The position numbers and the translations under genes were made by a program. This document shows, one piece after another, positions 1 to 6,971 of a stretch of 13,499 nt of DNA; the stretch's first letter is position 1, and each line of letters begins with the position of its first letter. Origin of the DNA: Bacteroides sp. (GTDB taxonomy: Bacteria; Bacteroidota; Bacteroidia; Bacteroidales; Bacteroidaceae); contig JASLCG010000108.1 in NCBI GenBank assembly GCA_030151885.1, positions 1 through 13,499 of the forward strand, read 5' to 3'. The notes below the pieces were generated by a model that had not been told where the DNA came from, did no database searches, and saw only the letters and a list, made by a program, of their open reading frames with translations.

Positions 1-2
1 AA

Positions 3-1811
3 TCTAAACGTGGTGCATCTAGTTTATGGAATGCTTCACTTGTTGATAAGCTAGACGAAGGGGCTATCTTGTTAGACTTAAAGATTCTTGAAAATTCTGC
101 TGCCGATATTCATAAACCTCATATTATATTTAGTAAAGAGCTTTTTAATAAGAAAGAAGGTCTCACGTGTCTGCCTAATTTTAGAGAGGGAGACTCTGTT
201 GTCTTTTATGAACGAAATACTTTGGAAGACAATGTAACAAACAAGCTTGTTTTTAAGGGAAATATTGAATTTATTAATGACTTAGAGGTGTCTGTAAGAC
301 TTCGTGCAGCACAGAAGAATATAGATGTAGTTCATACAGACTCATTGTATGCTTTAGAGCCAGATAGTATGGATACTACATATAGAAATATGTTTTTAAG
401 TTTAGATAGCTTTTTATCAGCAACTCAAAGTCGAAAAGATTTAATATTGGGAAAACGTGCTCCTCAGTTTGAAGAAAGTTTATATAAACAGGCAGAAGAA
501 CAATCTAATGATTTAGAGCGAATTGTTGGTAAAGCTATAGCTGCAAAAGATTATCTACTACTAGTAGGGCCTCCAGGAACAGGTAAGACTTCTTTTGCTT
601 TAAGAAGAATGGTAGAAGAGTTTTATATTTCAGGTAAGAATATATTATTACTAGCATACACCAATCAAGCTGTTGATGAGATATGTAAGTCGATTAGCAA
701 AATCAATTCAGACTTTCCCTATATACGTTTAGGCAATGAGCTATCATGTCATCCATTATACAGGCATAAACTTTTGGAAGAGGTACTATCTCAATACTCT
801 AAAAGAAAAGATGTGAAAAAGGCTATTCAAGACTGCAATGTTTATGTATCGACAGTAGCTTCGTTAAGTGGTAAAATGGATCTTTTCAGATTGAAACAGT
901 TTGATGTTACTATTATTGATGAGGCCTCACAAATATTAGAACCTCAACTGTTAGGATTACTTACAGCCAAACATGGAACAAAAGAAGATGCTATTAAAAA
1001 GTTTATTTTAATTGGCGATCATAAACAACTACCAGCTGTAGTACAGCAAAAAGAGAGAACATCGGCTATTGAATCTGAAGAGTTAAAGCGACTTCATATT
1101 TATAATATGAGGGATGCCTTATTTGAGCGACTTTATAGATTAGATTATCCTAAGGCTAAAGAGATGTTATTACGACAAGGTAGAATGCACCCCGAAATAG
1201 CAGAATTTGTGAATAAAACTTTTTATCATAATAAGTTAAGTTCTTTAAACCTAGGGCATCAACAAGAAAAGGTAATGCCTATTCCAAGAATAAGTTTAAT
1301 ACCTAATACACCAGAAGTAAACTTAAAGAGTAGAGTTGTATTTATTCCATCAGAGTTAAGCCCAAACAGAGATTCAAATAAAATAAATGAAATGGAAGCA
1401 GAAATAACAGCACACTTGTGTAGCCAAATTGTAAAAAGTTATTCTGATAAGTTTGAATCAACATCTACAGTTGGCGTTATAACGCCATATAGGTCTCAAA
1501 TAGCTTTAATTAAGAGCAAGTTGGCTGCTTATAATTGTTCTAATTTGAATGGTATATTAGTTGATACCGTAGAAAGGTTTCAAGGAAGCGAAAGAGATAT
1601 TATCATCTATTCATTCTGTGTAAATTCTCCGTATCAATTAGACTTCTTATGTAACATACTATATGAGCAAGGGGTACCTATAGATAGGAAGCTTAATGTA
1701 GCTTTAACAAGGGCTAGAAAACAGTTGTTTCTAATTGGTGTACCACAGTTATTGCGCCTTAATAAGATCTATAAATCATTATTAGACTTTATTGAGCCTA
1801 AAATGAGTTAA
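3..1811 (+). CDS. Dna2/UPF1-like superfamily 1B DNA/RNA helicase, C-terminal part (5' end outside window)
   Basis: The reading frame is open from base 3, so the gene starts upstream of the window. A TTG at 69 is not needed as a start, because in-frame codons precede it (SKRGASSLWNASLVDKLDEG...). The visible part has a beta-rich region, resembling the 1B domain of SF1B helicases, and then a complete helicase core. Walker A GPPGTGKT is at 567-590, motif Ia AYTNQAVDE at 654-680, the Walker B/DEAS box at 918-929, motif III GDHKQLP at 1014-1034, a QGRMHPE motif at about 1173-1196 (usually QYRMHP), motif V VDTVERFQGSERD at 1560-1598 and motif VI NVALTRAR at 1695-1718. This motif set is typical of Dna2/UPF1/SMUBP2-type 5'-to-3' ATP-dependent helicases. 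Whether an N-terminal nuclease domain is fused, as in Dna2, cannot be seen. The role in replication or repair is inferred from the family. Confidence 0.9.
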   Translation, partial: SKRGASSLWNASLVDKLDEGAILLDLKILENSAADIHKPHIIFSKELFNKKEGLTCLPNFREGDSVVFYERNTLEDNVTNKLVFKGNIEFINDLEVSVRLRAAQKNIDVVHTDSLYALEPDSMDTTYRNMFLSLDSFLSATQSRKDLILGKRAPQFEESLYKQAEEQSNDLERIVGKAIAAKDYLLLVGPPGTGKTSFALRRMVEEFYISGKNILLLAYTNQAVDEICKSISKINSDFPYIRLGNELSCHPLYRHKLLEEVLSQYSKRKDVKKAIQDCNVYVSTVASLSGKMDLFRLKQFDVTIIDEASQILEPQLLGLLTAKHGTKEDAIKKFILIGDHKQLPAVVQQKERTSAIESEELKRLHIYNMRDALFERLYRLDYPKAKEMLLRQGRMHPEIAEFVNKTFYHNKLSSLNLGHQQEKVMPIPRISLIPNTPEVNLKSRVVFIPSELSPNRDSNKINEMEAEITAHLCSQIVKSYSDKFESTSTVGVITPYRSQIALIKSKLAAYNCSNLNGILVDTVERFQGSERDIIIYSFCVNSPYQLDFLCNILYEQGVPIDRKLNVALTRARKQLFLIGVPQLLRLNKIYKSLLDFIEPKMS

Positions 1812-1870
1812 TTTTAAATAAGATTATTTCTCTATAATTCATATTAACCTTAGATATGAAAACTGAAATA

Positions 1871-1878
1871 TATATTTG
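1871..1878 (+). promoter_or_regulatory. Isolated -7-type box downstream of the helicase gene
   Basis: TATATTTG matches the Bacteroidota -7 consensus TAnnTTTG exactly, but there is no gene on this strand after it, only the terminator at 1926-1963. No good -33 TTTG is present 19-21 bp upstream. It may be a chance match in AT-rich DNA or the promoter of a small RNA of about 80 nt. Confidence 0.25.
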
Positions 1879-1925
1879 TAACGTTTTTCATAAAAGAGAA
1901 ATATTTTAAGGTTAGTAAAAGAAAA

Positions 1926-1963
1926 GTTGCATAAATCATATCGATTTTATGCAACTTTTTTTT
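1926..1963 (+). terminator. Rho-independent terminator, probably bidirectional
   Basis: A 10-bp perfect stem (GTTGCATAAA at 1926-1935, TTTATGCAAC at 1946-1955) with a 10-nt loop is followed by eight T residues (1956-1963). Read on the minus strand, the stem is followed by TTTTCTTTTAC, so the same hairpin can also end transcription of the converging PNGase-like gene. Confidence 0.88.
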
Positions 1964-1984
1964 ATAGTGACTAATAAGCTCTTT

Positions 1985-3244
1985 CTATTCCCAAACTAAG
2001 TAAGCAGAAACCAGCCAGTGGTTAAGTCCATCAGCTGCCGATTGAGCTTTTGGAATGCTAATTCTTAATTGGTGATTTCCAGCTGTACAGTTTGTTAGAG
2101 GTAAAACTACTGGATCTACAACACTACCAGGGCACCAGTTAGAACGAGAAAGATCGGATGATCCAAGAATTTCTTCAATTTCTTTTAGGCCAGCACCATT
2201 TTTAGCAATATAAGATGCTTCTCTTTTTATTAACCAAGTACCTGTTGAAGGGTTAAAGCGTCTAAAAGAGGCACAGTCTGTTCTCCAAGGCGTAAATCTA
2301 TGTATAACTTCATCATCGATTGAAATAATATTCTCATTAGGTACAAACTCATCACCTCCACTTAATCCACCATGTCCAGTAACAATATACTTAAGTCTTA
2401 CATTTTTAGCATTCTTAGGTATATTAAAGTTTACCAATAAGTCTTGCCTGTTAAAAATATCAGGAATTTCTTGTCCTTGATAATATATAGTATTTACAAG
2501 AGGAGTAACTGTTTGCTTTATCAGCTTATCTTGTTTTACTTCACTCTCTTCCATATCAATTTCAACAGATACTTTGTAGCCTTCAGTGGTCCATGTGTCT
2601 ACAAATACACCAACATACACTTCATCTGTTAGTAAAGAATATAAGTCAGATATATCTTGTGTCCACTCTACATTTGGAGCCCATTCATCTATATAAACAG
2701 GTCTTCTTCTTTCAATGGCTATACTATCTTTATTATCACTGTAATGGCCTACACCAAAAGGAGTCATAAATCTCATTATCTCTACAGTAGGGTAGTAATC
2801 AGTATCTAGAATAACACCTTTGAATTTTTCTGTAAACTCTGGTTTAACAGTAGGGTATTCAGCTTCACCGTTAGCCACTTTAATCATATCTATTTTAGAG
2901 TTGCTAGGAATAATAAAACAAGAACCTGTCTTATCCCATCTATCTCCATTAGATGTTAGTGTTACCTTTGCGGTTAGTTTTACATCTCTTTTTACTTTAG
3001 GAAGTTGAATTTTTTTCAATATAATTCTCCCATTTCCTAGGCGTAATAGTTTTCCGTCTTCACTATGCCATACACCGTTGTTAAAAGTATCTGGTCTAAA
3101 ACATACTTCTTCTTCTGAAAAAGGGATTAGTTTTGTTACTGTTTTAAATCGTGCCGCAAAAGCAGAGCTTCCGAATATAACAGATAAAGTAAATAGCAGC
3201 GTTAGCATTTTGCTACGCATTGGGGTAAAATTCATATAAGTCAT
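1985..3244 (-). CDS. Secreted PNGase F-like peptide-N-glycosidase (N-glycan amidase)
   Basis: The protein has 419 residues with a signal peptide: a hydrophobic stretch at about 13-30 ends in SSAFA, with likely cleavage after A30. The rest resembles the two jelly-roll domains of PNGase F, which releases N-glycans by cleaving the GlcNAc-Asn amide bond. Matching blocks are RWDKTGSCFI (PNGase F EWDRYANVYV, catalytic Asp60, here D104), EIMRFMTPFGVG (EIGRFITPYWVG), DISDLYSLL, FVDTW (YTETW, Glu118, here D216), GGDEF (GCAEWCF, Glu206, here E299) and NWCPG (GWCPG). Domain 1 is longer than in PNGase F (loop at about 112-150), and the C204-C208 disulfide is not kept, while C324 and C371 could match C231-C252. 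Start could be M1, M4 or M9; M4 or M9 gives a more usual signal peptide. It lies 23 bp after the phosphatase gene and is probably co-transcribed with it. Family membership is well supported; activity is inferred. Confidence 0.82.
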   Translation of the reverse strand: MTYMNFTPMRSKMLTLLFTLSVIFGSSAFAARFKTVTKLIPFSEEEVCFRPDTFNNGVWHSEDGKLLRLGNGRIILKKIQLPKVKRDVKLTAKVTLTSNGDRWDKTGSCFIIPSNSKIDMIKVANGEAEYPTVKPEFTEKFKGVILDTDYYPTVEIMRFMTPFGVGHYSDNKDSIAIERRRPVYIDEWAPNVEWTQDISDLYSLLTDEVYVGVFVDTWTTEGYKVSVEIDMEESEVKQDKLIKQTVTPLVNTIYYQGQEIPDIFNRQDLLVNFNIPKNAKNVRLKYIVTGHGGLSGGDEFVPNENIISIDDEVIHRFTPWRTDCASFRRFNPSTGTWLIKREASYIAKNGAGLKEIEEILGSSDLSRSNWCPGSVVDPVVLPLTNCTAGNHQLRISIPKAQSAADGLNHWLVSAYLVWE

Positions 3245-3267
3245 TTAAAAAGATTAAATAGATAAAT

Positions 3268-3930
3268 TTAGTTGTTGTGTTTTTTTATTATTTCAAGTAT
3301 CTCAGAAGGATGGTTAACAATGTATTCTGGATTATATGCTTTTATTTCTTCTACGGGTCTAATACCCCAACTTACTCCACAAGCTATCAGGTTAGCGTTT
3401 TGTGCAGTTTTCATATCTACTCCAGAATCACCAACATATAGAATTTCGGTAGGCTCTGCTGGGCAGACACTTAATATATCATTAATAATATGTGGATCTG
3501 GTTTTGTTGGTATGCCTTGTCGCTGTCCTAGTATAGCAACAAAAGGGATATTAGGGAAAAAGTGTTCTACTAAGGTAGTTGTTCCTAATTGATACTTATT
3601 TGAAGCAACGGCTAGCTTGATTCCACTTTTATGTATTGTATCTAACAATTCAATAATACCATCGTAAGGAGTGGTATGTGTAGTAATGTTATTTTGATAA
3701 TACTCAATGAATATCTTTCGCATCTTGGCTACATTTTCAGTGCTTTTAGAACCTTCTGGCAGTGCTCTTTCAAATAGTAAGTCTATACCATTACCCACCA
3801 TAAAGTTATATTTATTAAGTTCATGTGTAGGGTATCCTAACTGTTTAAGAGCATAATTAGTACTTGCACCTAAATCTGCTATAGTATTAAGCAGTGTTCC
3901 ATCTAAATCGAATATAGCTAGTTTTATCAT
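3268..3930 (-). CDS. gph: HAD-superfamily phosphatase, phosphoglycolate phosphatase-like (Gph)
   Basis: From ATG at 3930 the protein has 220 residues, normal for Gph/PGP-type HAD hydrolases. Motif I is FDLDGT (D8, D10: nucleophile and acid/base), motif II is VASN (S110), motif III is the Lys of PTKPDP (K143), and motif IV is GDSGVD (D168, D172). Residues about 16-85 form the alpha-helical cap. The likely reaction is hydrolysis of a small phosphomonoester such as 2-phosphoglycolate, but substrate cannot be told within this family. The open frame runs upstream to an ATG at 3972, but the extra 14 residues (MLVSIFNIPVNRDI) are foreign to the family, and a perfect -7 box at 3970-3977 would put the transcript start near 3963, downstream of that ATG. 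It is the first gene of a likely two-gene unit with the PNGase F-like gene. Confidence 0.88.
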   Translation of the reverse strand: MIKLAIFDLDGTLLNTIADLGASTNYALKQLGYPTHELNKYNFMVGNGIDLLFERALPEGSKSTENVAKMRKIFIEYYQNNITTHTTPYDGIIELLDTIHKSGIKLAVASNKYQLGTTTLVEHFFPNIPFVAILGQRQGIPTKPDPHIINDILSVCPAEPTEILYVGDSGVDMKTAQNANLIACGVSWGIRPVEEIKAYNPEYIVNHPSEILEIIKKHNN

Positions 3931-3969
3931 AATGTCTCTATTTACGGGTATATTAAAAATACTTACTAA

Positions 3970-3977
3970 CAAAAATA
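3970..3977 (-). promoter_or_regulatory. Predicted promoter -7 box for the HAD phosphatase/PNGase-like unit
   Basis: On the minus strand this reads TATTTTTG, an exact TAnnTTTG match, 39 nt before the ATG at 3930. No clear -33 TTTG at the standard distance. Confidence 0.5.
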
Positions 3978-4061
3978 CACAAACAAATTGAATACTAATA
4001 ATTCACTACTTGATTGGAGATGTCATGTTGTATTATATAGCTAATAAGATGTAAATAAGTG

Positions 4062-4076
4062 TTGAATTTCATTCAA
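4062..4076. promoter_or_regulatory. Palindrome TTGAAT-TTC-ATTCAA, possible operator between gph and fabI
   Basis: A perfect 6+6 inverted repeat with a 3-nt spacer, centred between the divergent promoters of the HAD phosphatase and fabI. It lies about 60 bp upstream of the fabI -7 box. It could be a dimeric regulator site, but short palindromes are common in AT-rich DNA. The rest of the 250-bp gap (3931-4180) holds only the two promoter boxes. Confidence 0.3.
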
Positions 4077-4137
4077 TATCAAAAAGCTCTCTTATGTTTT
4101 ATTTGCACACTTCTGATAGATTTATGCAATTAACTAT

Positions 4138-4145
4138 TATATTTG
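4138..4145 (+). promoter_or_regulatory. Predicted fabI promoter -7 box
   Basis: TATATTTG is an exact TAnnTTTG match, 35 nt before the fabI ATG. A weak -33 candidate (TCTG at 4112-4115) sits 22 bp upstream. The leader is A-rich (AAAGATAAAAAGAAAACAAT) with no Shine-Dalgarno sequence. Confidence 0.55.
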
Positions 4146-4180
4146 TAGCCAATAACCATTAAAGATAAAAAGAAAACAAT

Positions 4181-4999
4181 ATGAGTTATAATTTATTAAA
4201 AGGAAAAAGAGGTATCATCTTTGGTGCTTTAAACGACCAATCAATCGCTTGGAAAGTTGCTGAAAGAGCAGTTGAAGAGGGTGCACAAATAACTCTTTCT
4301 AATACAGCTGCTGCTGTACGAATGGGAGAAGTTAGTGCTTTAGCTGGAAAACTTAATTGCGAAGTTATTGCAGCTGATGCTACAAACTTTGATGAATTAG
4401 TAAATGTATTTGAACGTTCTGTTGAGGTACTTGGTGGTAAAGTAGACTTTGTACTTCACTCTATTGGTATGTCTCCAAATGTTCGTAAAGAGAAAGAATA
4501 CGACGACTTAAACTATAATTTCTTCGATAAAACTTTAGATATTTCAGCTGTTTCATTCCATAAGATGTTGCAAGCTGCAAAAAAAGTTGATGCTATTGCA
4601 GAAGGTGGTTCGGTATTAGCTCTTACCTATATCGCAGCACAAAGAACTTTCTTTGGATATAATGATATGGCAGATGCTAAAGCTTTATTAGAATCAATTG
4701 CTCGTAGCTTCGGATATGTTTATGGTAGAGATAGCAAAGTACGTGTAAATACCATTTCTCAATCACCAACTATGACAACTGCTGGACAAGGTGTTAGTGG
4801 TTTAGATAAGCTATATGATTTTGCAGAGAGAATTTCTCCACTAGGAAATGCAGATGCCAATGACTGTGCTGATTACTGTATCGTTATGTTCTCTGATTTA
4901 ACTAGAAAAGTTACTATGCAGAACTTATTCCATGATGGAGGTTTCTCTAGTGTTGGTATGAGTGCTAAAGCTATGGAAGCATACGAAAAAGGTATGTAA
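4181..4999 (+). CDS. fabI: Enoyl-[acyl-carrier-protein] reductase (NADH), FabI
   Basis: FabI makes the last reduction of each fatty-acid elongation cycle, turning trans-2-enoyl-ACP into acyl-ACP in the cytoplasm. The 272-residue protein has the FabI form of the Rossmann nucleotide-binding start (GKRGIIFGALNDQSIAW, residues 8-24, with the SIA of FabI in place of the classic SDR glycine motif). It has the LHSIG block at 92-96 and the paired tyrosines Y150 and Y160 with K167 (Y-x6-K, as Y146/Y156/K163 in E. coli FabI). SQSPTMTTAG at 193-202 corresponds to the substrate-loop region. The C-terminal HDGGFSSVGM is also family-typical. It appears to be a single-gene unit with its own promoter and terminator. 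Known FabI inhibitors such as triclosan bind at this tyrosine site; sensitivity here cannot be judged from sequence. Identification is firm. Confidence 0.96.
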   Translation: MSYNLLKGKRGIIFGALNDQSIAWKVAERAVEEGAQITLSNTAAAVRMGEVSALAGKLNCEVIAADATNFDELVNVFERSVEVLGGKVDFVLHSIGMSPNVRKEKEYDDLNYNFFDKTLDISAVSFHKMLQAAKKVDAIAEGGSVLALTYIAAQRTFFGYNDMADAKALLESIARSFGYVYGRDSKVRVNTISQSPTMTTAGQGVSGLDKLYDFAERISPLGNADANDCADYCIVMFSDLTRKVTMQNLFHDGGFSSVGMSAKAMEAYEKGM

Positions 5000-5039
5000 T
5001 AAAGCAATCTAAGAGTGTATTAACTCTGAATAAATTACT

Positions 5040-5081
5040 AAATAAGCTGTTTTTACTCGTTTGAGTAGGCAGCTTATTTTT
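5040..5081 (+). terminator. Terminator of fabI
   Basis: AAATAAGCTG (5040-5049) pairs with CAGCTTATTT (5070-5079). An inner TACTC/GAGTA stem (5054-5058 and 5063-5067) sits across a small internal loop, and further T residues follow. Confidence 0.88.
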
Positions 5082-5088
5082 GTATTAT

Positions 5089-5096
5089 TACTTTTG
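5089..5096 (+). promoter_or_regulatory. Predicted -7 box for the RsmI-like methyltransferase
   Basis: TACTTTTG, an exact TAnnTTTG match just after the fabI terminator and 20 nt before the next ATG. The only TTTG upstream (5060-5063) is 25 bp away and lies in the terminator loop. Confidence 0.5.
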
Positions 5097-5116
5097 TATA
5101 GATAAAAAAAGAAAAA

Positions 5117-5821
5117 ATGGAACAAGCACTATATTTAATTCCTGTAACACTTGGAGATACAGAAATAGAGAAGGTTTTACCAACCTATAATAAAGAGGTA
5201 ATTCTAAGTATAAAACACTTTATTGTTGAAAACATTAGGTCTGCTCGTCGATTTTTGAAGAAAGTAGATAGAGAAATAAATATAGATGAGTTAAAGTTCT
5301 ATGAATTAAATAAGAGAACCACAGCAGCTCAGTATTCGAATTACTTGGAACCATTAATAAATGGAGAATCTGTTGGAGTTATATCAGAAGCAGGCTGTCC
5401 TGCAGTAGCAGATCCAGGAGCGGATGTAGTAGCAATAGCACAGAAGAAGAAACTAAAAGTAATTCCTTTAGTAGGGCCTTCGTCAATAATTTTATCAGTA
5501 ATGGCTTCAGGATTCAATGGGCAGAGTTTTGCCTTTCATGGTTATTTACCTATTGAAAATTCTGATAGAATGCATGCACTTAAAGAATTAGAAAATAGAA
5601 TTTATAAAGAGAGCCAAACACAGCTTTTCATTGAAACTCCATATAGGAATCATAAAATGTTGGATGATATTTTACAGTATTGTCGTCCACAAACAAAGCT
5701 TTGTATTGCTGCCAATATAACTTGCGAGGGTGAGTATATACAAACGAAGAGTGTGCAAGAATGGAAAAAAGGGGTACCAGATTTAGCTAAAGTGCCTTGT
5801 ATTTTTCTCTTGTATAAATAA
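5117..5821 (+). CDS. RsmI-like SAM-dependent methyltransferase (tetrapyrrole methylase fold)
   Basis: The 234-residue protein is shorter than canonical RsmI, the 16S rRNA C1402 2'-O-methyltransferase (about 280 residues). It keeps the family landmarks in order: ISEAGCPAVADPG (89-101; RsmI has SDAGTP-SDPG), PLVGPSSIILSVMASGF (117-133), FHGYLP (140-145) and FIETPYR (171-177; RsmI ESxHR). The N-terminal strand reads ALYLIPVTLGD, where classical RsmI has LYVVATPIGN, so the first SAM-site loop differs. This suggests a separate subfamily found beside true RsmI in Bacteroidota, with substrate unknown; rRNA methylation is only a guess. It probably has its own promoter after the fabI terminator. Its last 35 bp overlap the 3' end of the opposing NUDIX-domain gene, and I see no terminator. 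Confidence 0.82.
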   Translation: MEQALYLIPVTLGDTEIEKVLPTYNKEVILSIKHFIVENIRSARRFLKKVDREINIDELKFYELNKRTTAAQYSNYLEPLINGESVGVISEAGCPAVADPGADVVAIAQKKKLKVIPLVGPSSIILSVMASGFNGQSFAFHGYLPIENSDRMHALKELENRIYKESQTQLFIETPYRNHKMLDDILQYCRPQTKLCIAANITCEGEYIQTKSVQEWKKGVPDLAKVPCIFLLYK

Positions 5822-6905
5822 CACTTTTAATATGGTCGTACTCTTGCTTTAACAATGAGCTCGTTTCATCGTTATTAATAATTAAGTCTAGCTCTTCAAA
5901 AGTCCAGAATTTCGCATTTTTAAAATTAACATTTTGAACTAACTCTTCTTTATCGACATCTATAAGGAAGAGATAGTTTAACCTACTAGCTTCAGAGTTT
6001 TCAAAATGATAGACTAAATTGAAAATAGGGCTTTCATTCTTTAATTTAGGAAAGGCATTTTTAATAAGTCTTTTAGCTCCCTCTTCCAAAGTTTCTCCAT
6101 ATCTTAAATAACACTCCATTGGGATATCAAGCTTATTAGGCTCGATAATACAATTGTTGGATCGGTTACTAAGGTATAATTTACCATTAGCAGTAACGAT
6201 AACTCTTATAACAGGGTTGATATAGGCATTCTTGTAATTAAGCGCATCTAGAGCTAGAGTCTTCCCAATAACAGTTCCGTTAATATTAACAATAGGCAGA
6301 TACTCAATATGTTTTGTTACTCTATTAAAGTAATAGATAGCAACTTCATTAAATATAATAGTTAATATAAATACAATTGGCGGGAAAATATCGTAGAGTA
6401 ATATGTGTCTATTATAGAAAATATTCTCTGAAAACATGCCAAATGCACCCATAATAACAAAGTGAGTTGCTGCAATGAGAAGAAAAATTCTAGCAGATAC
6501 AATAGCAGATTCAGCCCCTTGTATGTAAAAATGCTTATTACATGGACCTTGTTTCTCTATAACAAAATTAACAAACCTTTTTTTATGAAGGTATAATATT
6601 GCCATGACTATAAATATACTTATCTCTAGTGTTATTGGAAGGTATCCATAAGGGCAATAGTTGCAATATATAAAAGTTGCCATCGTAAAGATTAAGAGGA
6701 TAACTGTAGATATATGCAAAATAAACTTAGGTATTTTAACCCCTTTTTTACTTAAAGATATAAAGGATGCAATAAAGCTAGTTATTGCACCAATATATAT
6801 AGCTATATTTTGAGATATCACTTGGGCTAGTATTAAGGTAATTAATACAGGAATAAAGCCTAGTGACATATTAAAAGCAGATGATATGTTCTTTTTACTT
6901 GTCAT
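5787..6905 (-). CDS. Six-TM membrane protein with C-terminal degenerate NUDIX domain
   Basis: The 372-residue protein has two parts. Residues 1-195 carry about six hydrophobic helices (roughly 14-31, 33-51, 60-80, 88-106, 136-156, 168-192), with a CNYC pair at 81-84 in the loop after the third. Residues about 203-345 look like a NUDIX fold: strands IVNINGTVIGK and INPVIRVIVTANGKLYLSNRS, then the YGETLEEGAKRLI helix, and NYLFLIDVDKEE with FWTFEELDLI near the end. The NUDIX box is broken. Against MutT GGKIEMGET...RELQEEVGI, only the first Glu (E271) and the Arg (R279) remain, while the metal-binding Glu positions are L280, N283 and A284. Hydrolysis is therefore unlikely, and binding or sensing is possible (inference). 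It lies 66 bp after lipA on the same strand with no terminator between, so it is probably co-transcribed. Function unknown. M13 is an alternative start. Confidence 0.75.
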   Translation of the reverse strand: MTSKKNISSAFNMSLGFIPVLITLILAQVISQNIAIYIGAITSFIASFISLSKKGVKIPKFILHISTVILLIFTMATFIYCNYCPYGYLPITLEISIFIVMAILYLHKKRFVNFVIEKQGPCNKHFYIQGAESAIVSARIFLLIAATHFVIMGAFGMFSENIFYNRHILLYDIFPPIVFILTIIFNEVAIYYFNRVTKHIEYLPIVNINGTVIGKTLALDALNYKNAYINPVIRVIVTANGKLYLSNRSNNCIIEPNKLDIPMECYLRYGETLEEGAKRLIKNAFPKLKNESPIFNLVYHFENSEASRLNYLFLIDVDKEELVQNVNFKNAKFWTFEELDLIINNDETSSLLKQEYDHIKSVIYTREKYKAL

Positions 6906-6971
6906 ACAGAATAATGGAATTGTTTAGTATGAACAACTACTTGGGTAAGATAGTTCAAAATATAATAGATT

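Noticed and set aside
69..71. TTG as the start codon of the helicase gene
   Set aside because: The frame is open back to the window edge with protein-like sequence, so the gene is simply cut at the left end.
3272..3592. 106-codon plus-strand open frame opposite the gph-like gene
   Set aside because: It lies wholly antisense to a gene with clear HAD motifs, has no leader or promoter, and its translation has no recognisable features.
5787..6905. Calling the TM-NUDIX protein an active NUDIX hydrolase or isopentenyl-diphosphate isomerase
   Set aside because: The catalytic Glu residues of the NUDIX box are replaced, and the N-terminal half is a membrane domain.
6906..6971. Terminator between lipA and the TM-NUDIX gene
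   Set aside because: Only a weak GAAC/GTTC-type pairing with bulges and no U tract is present.
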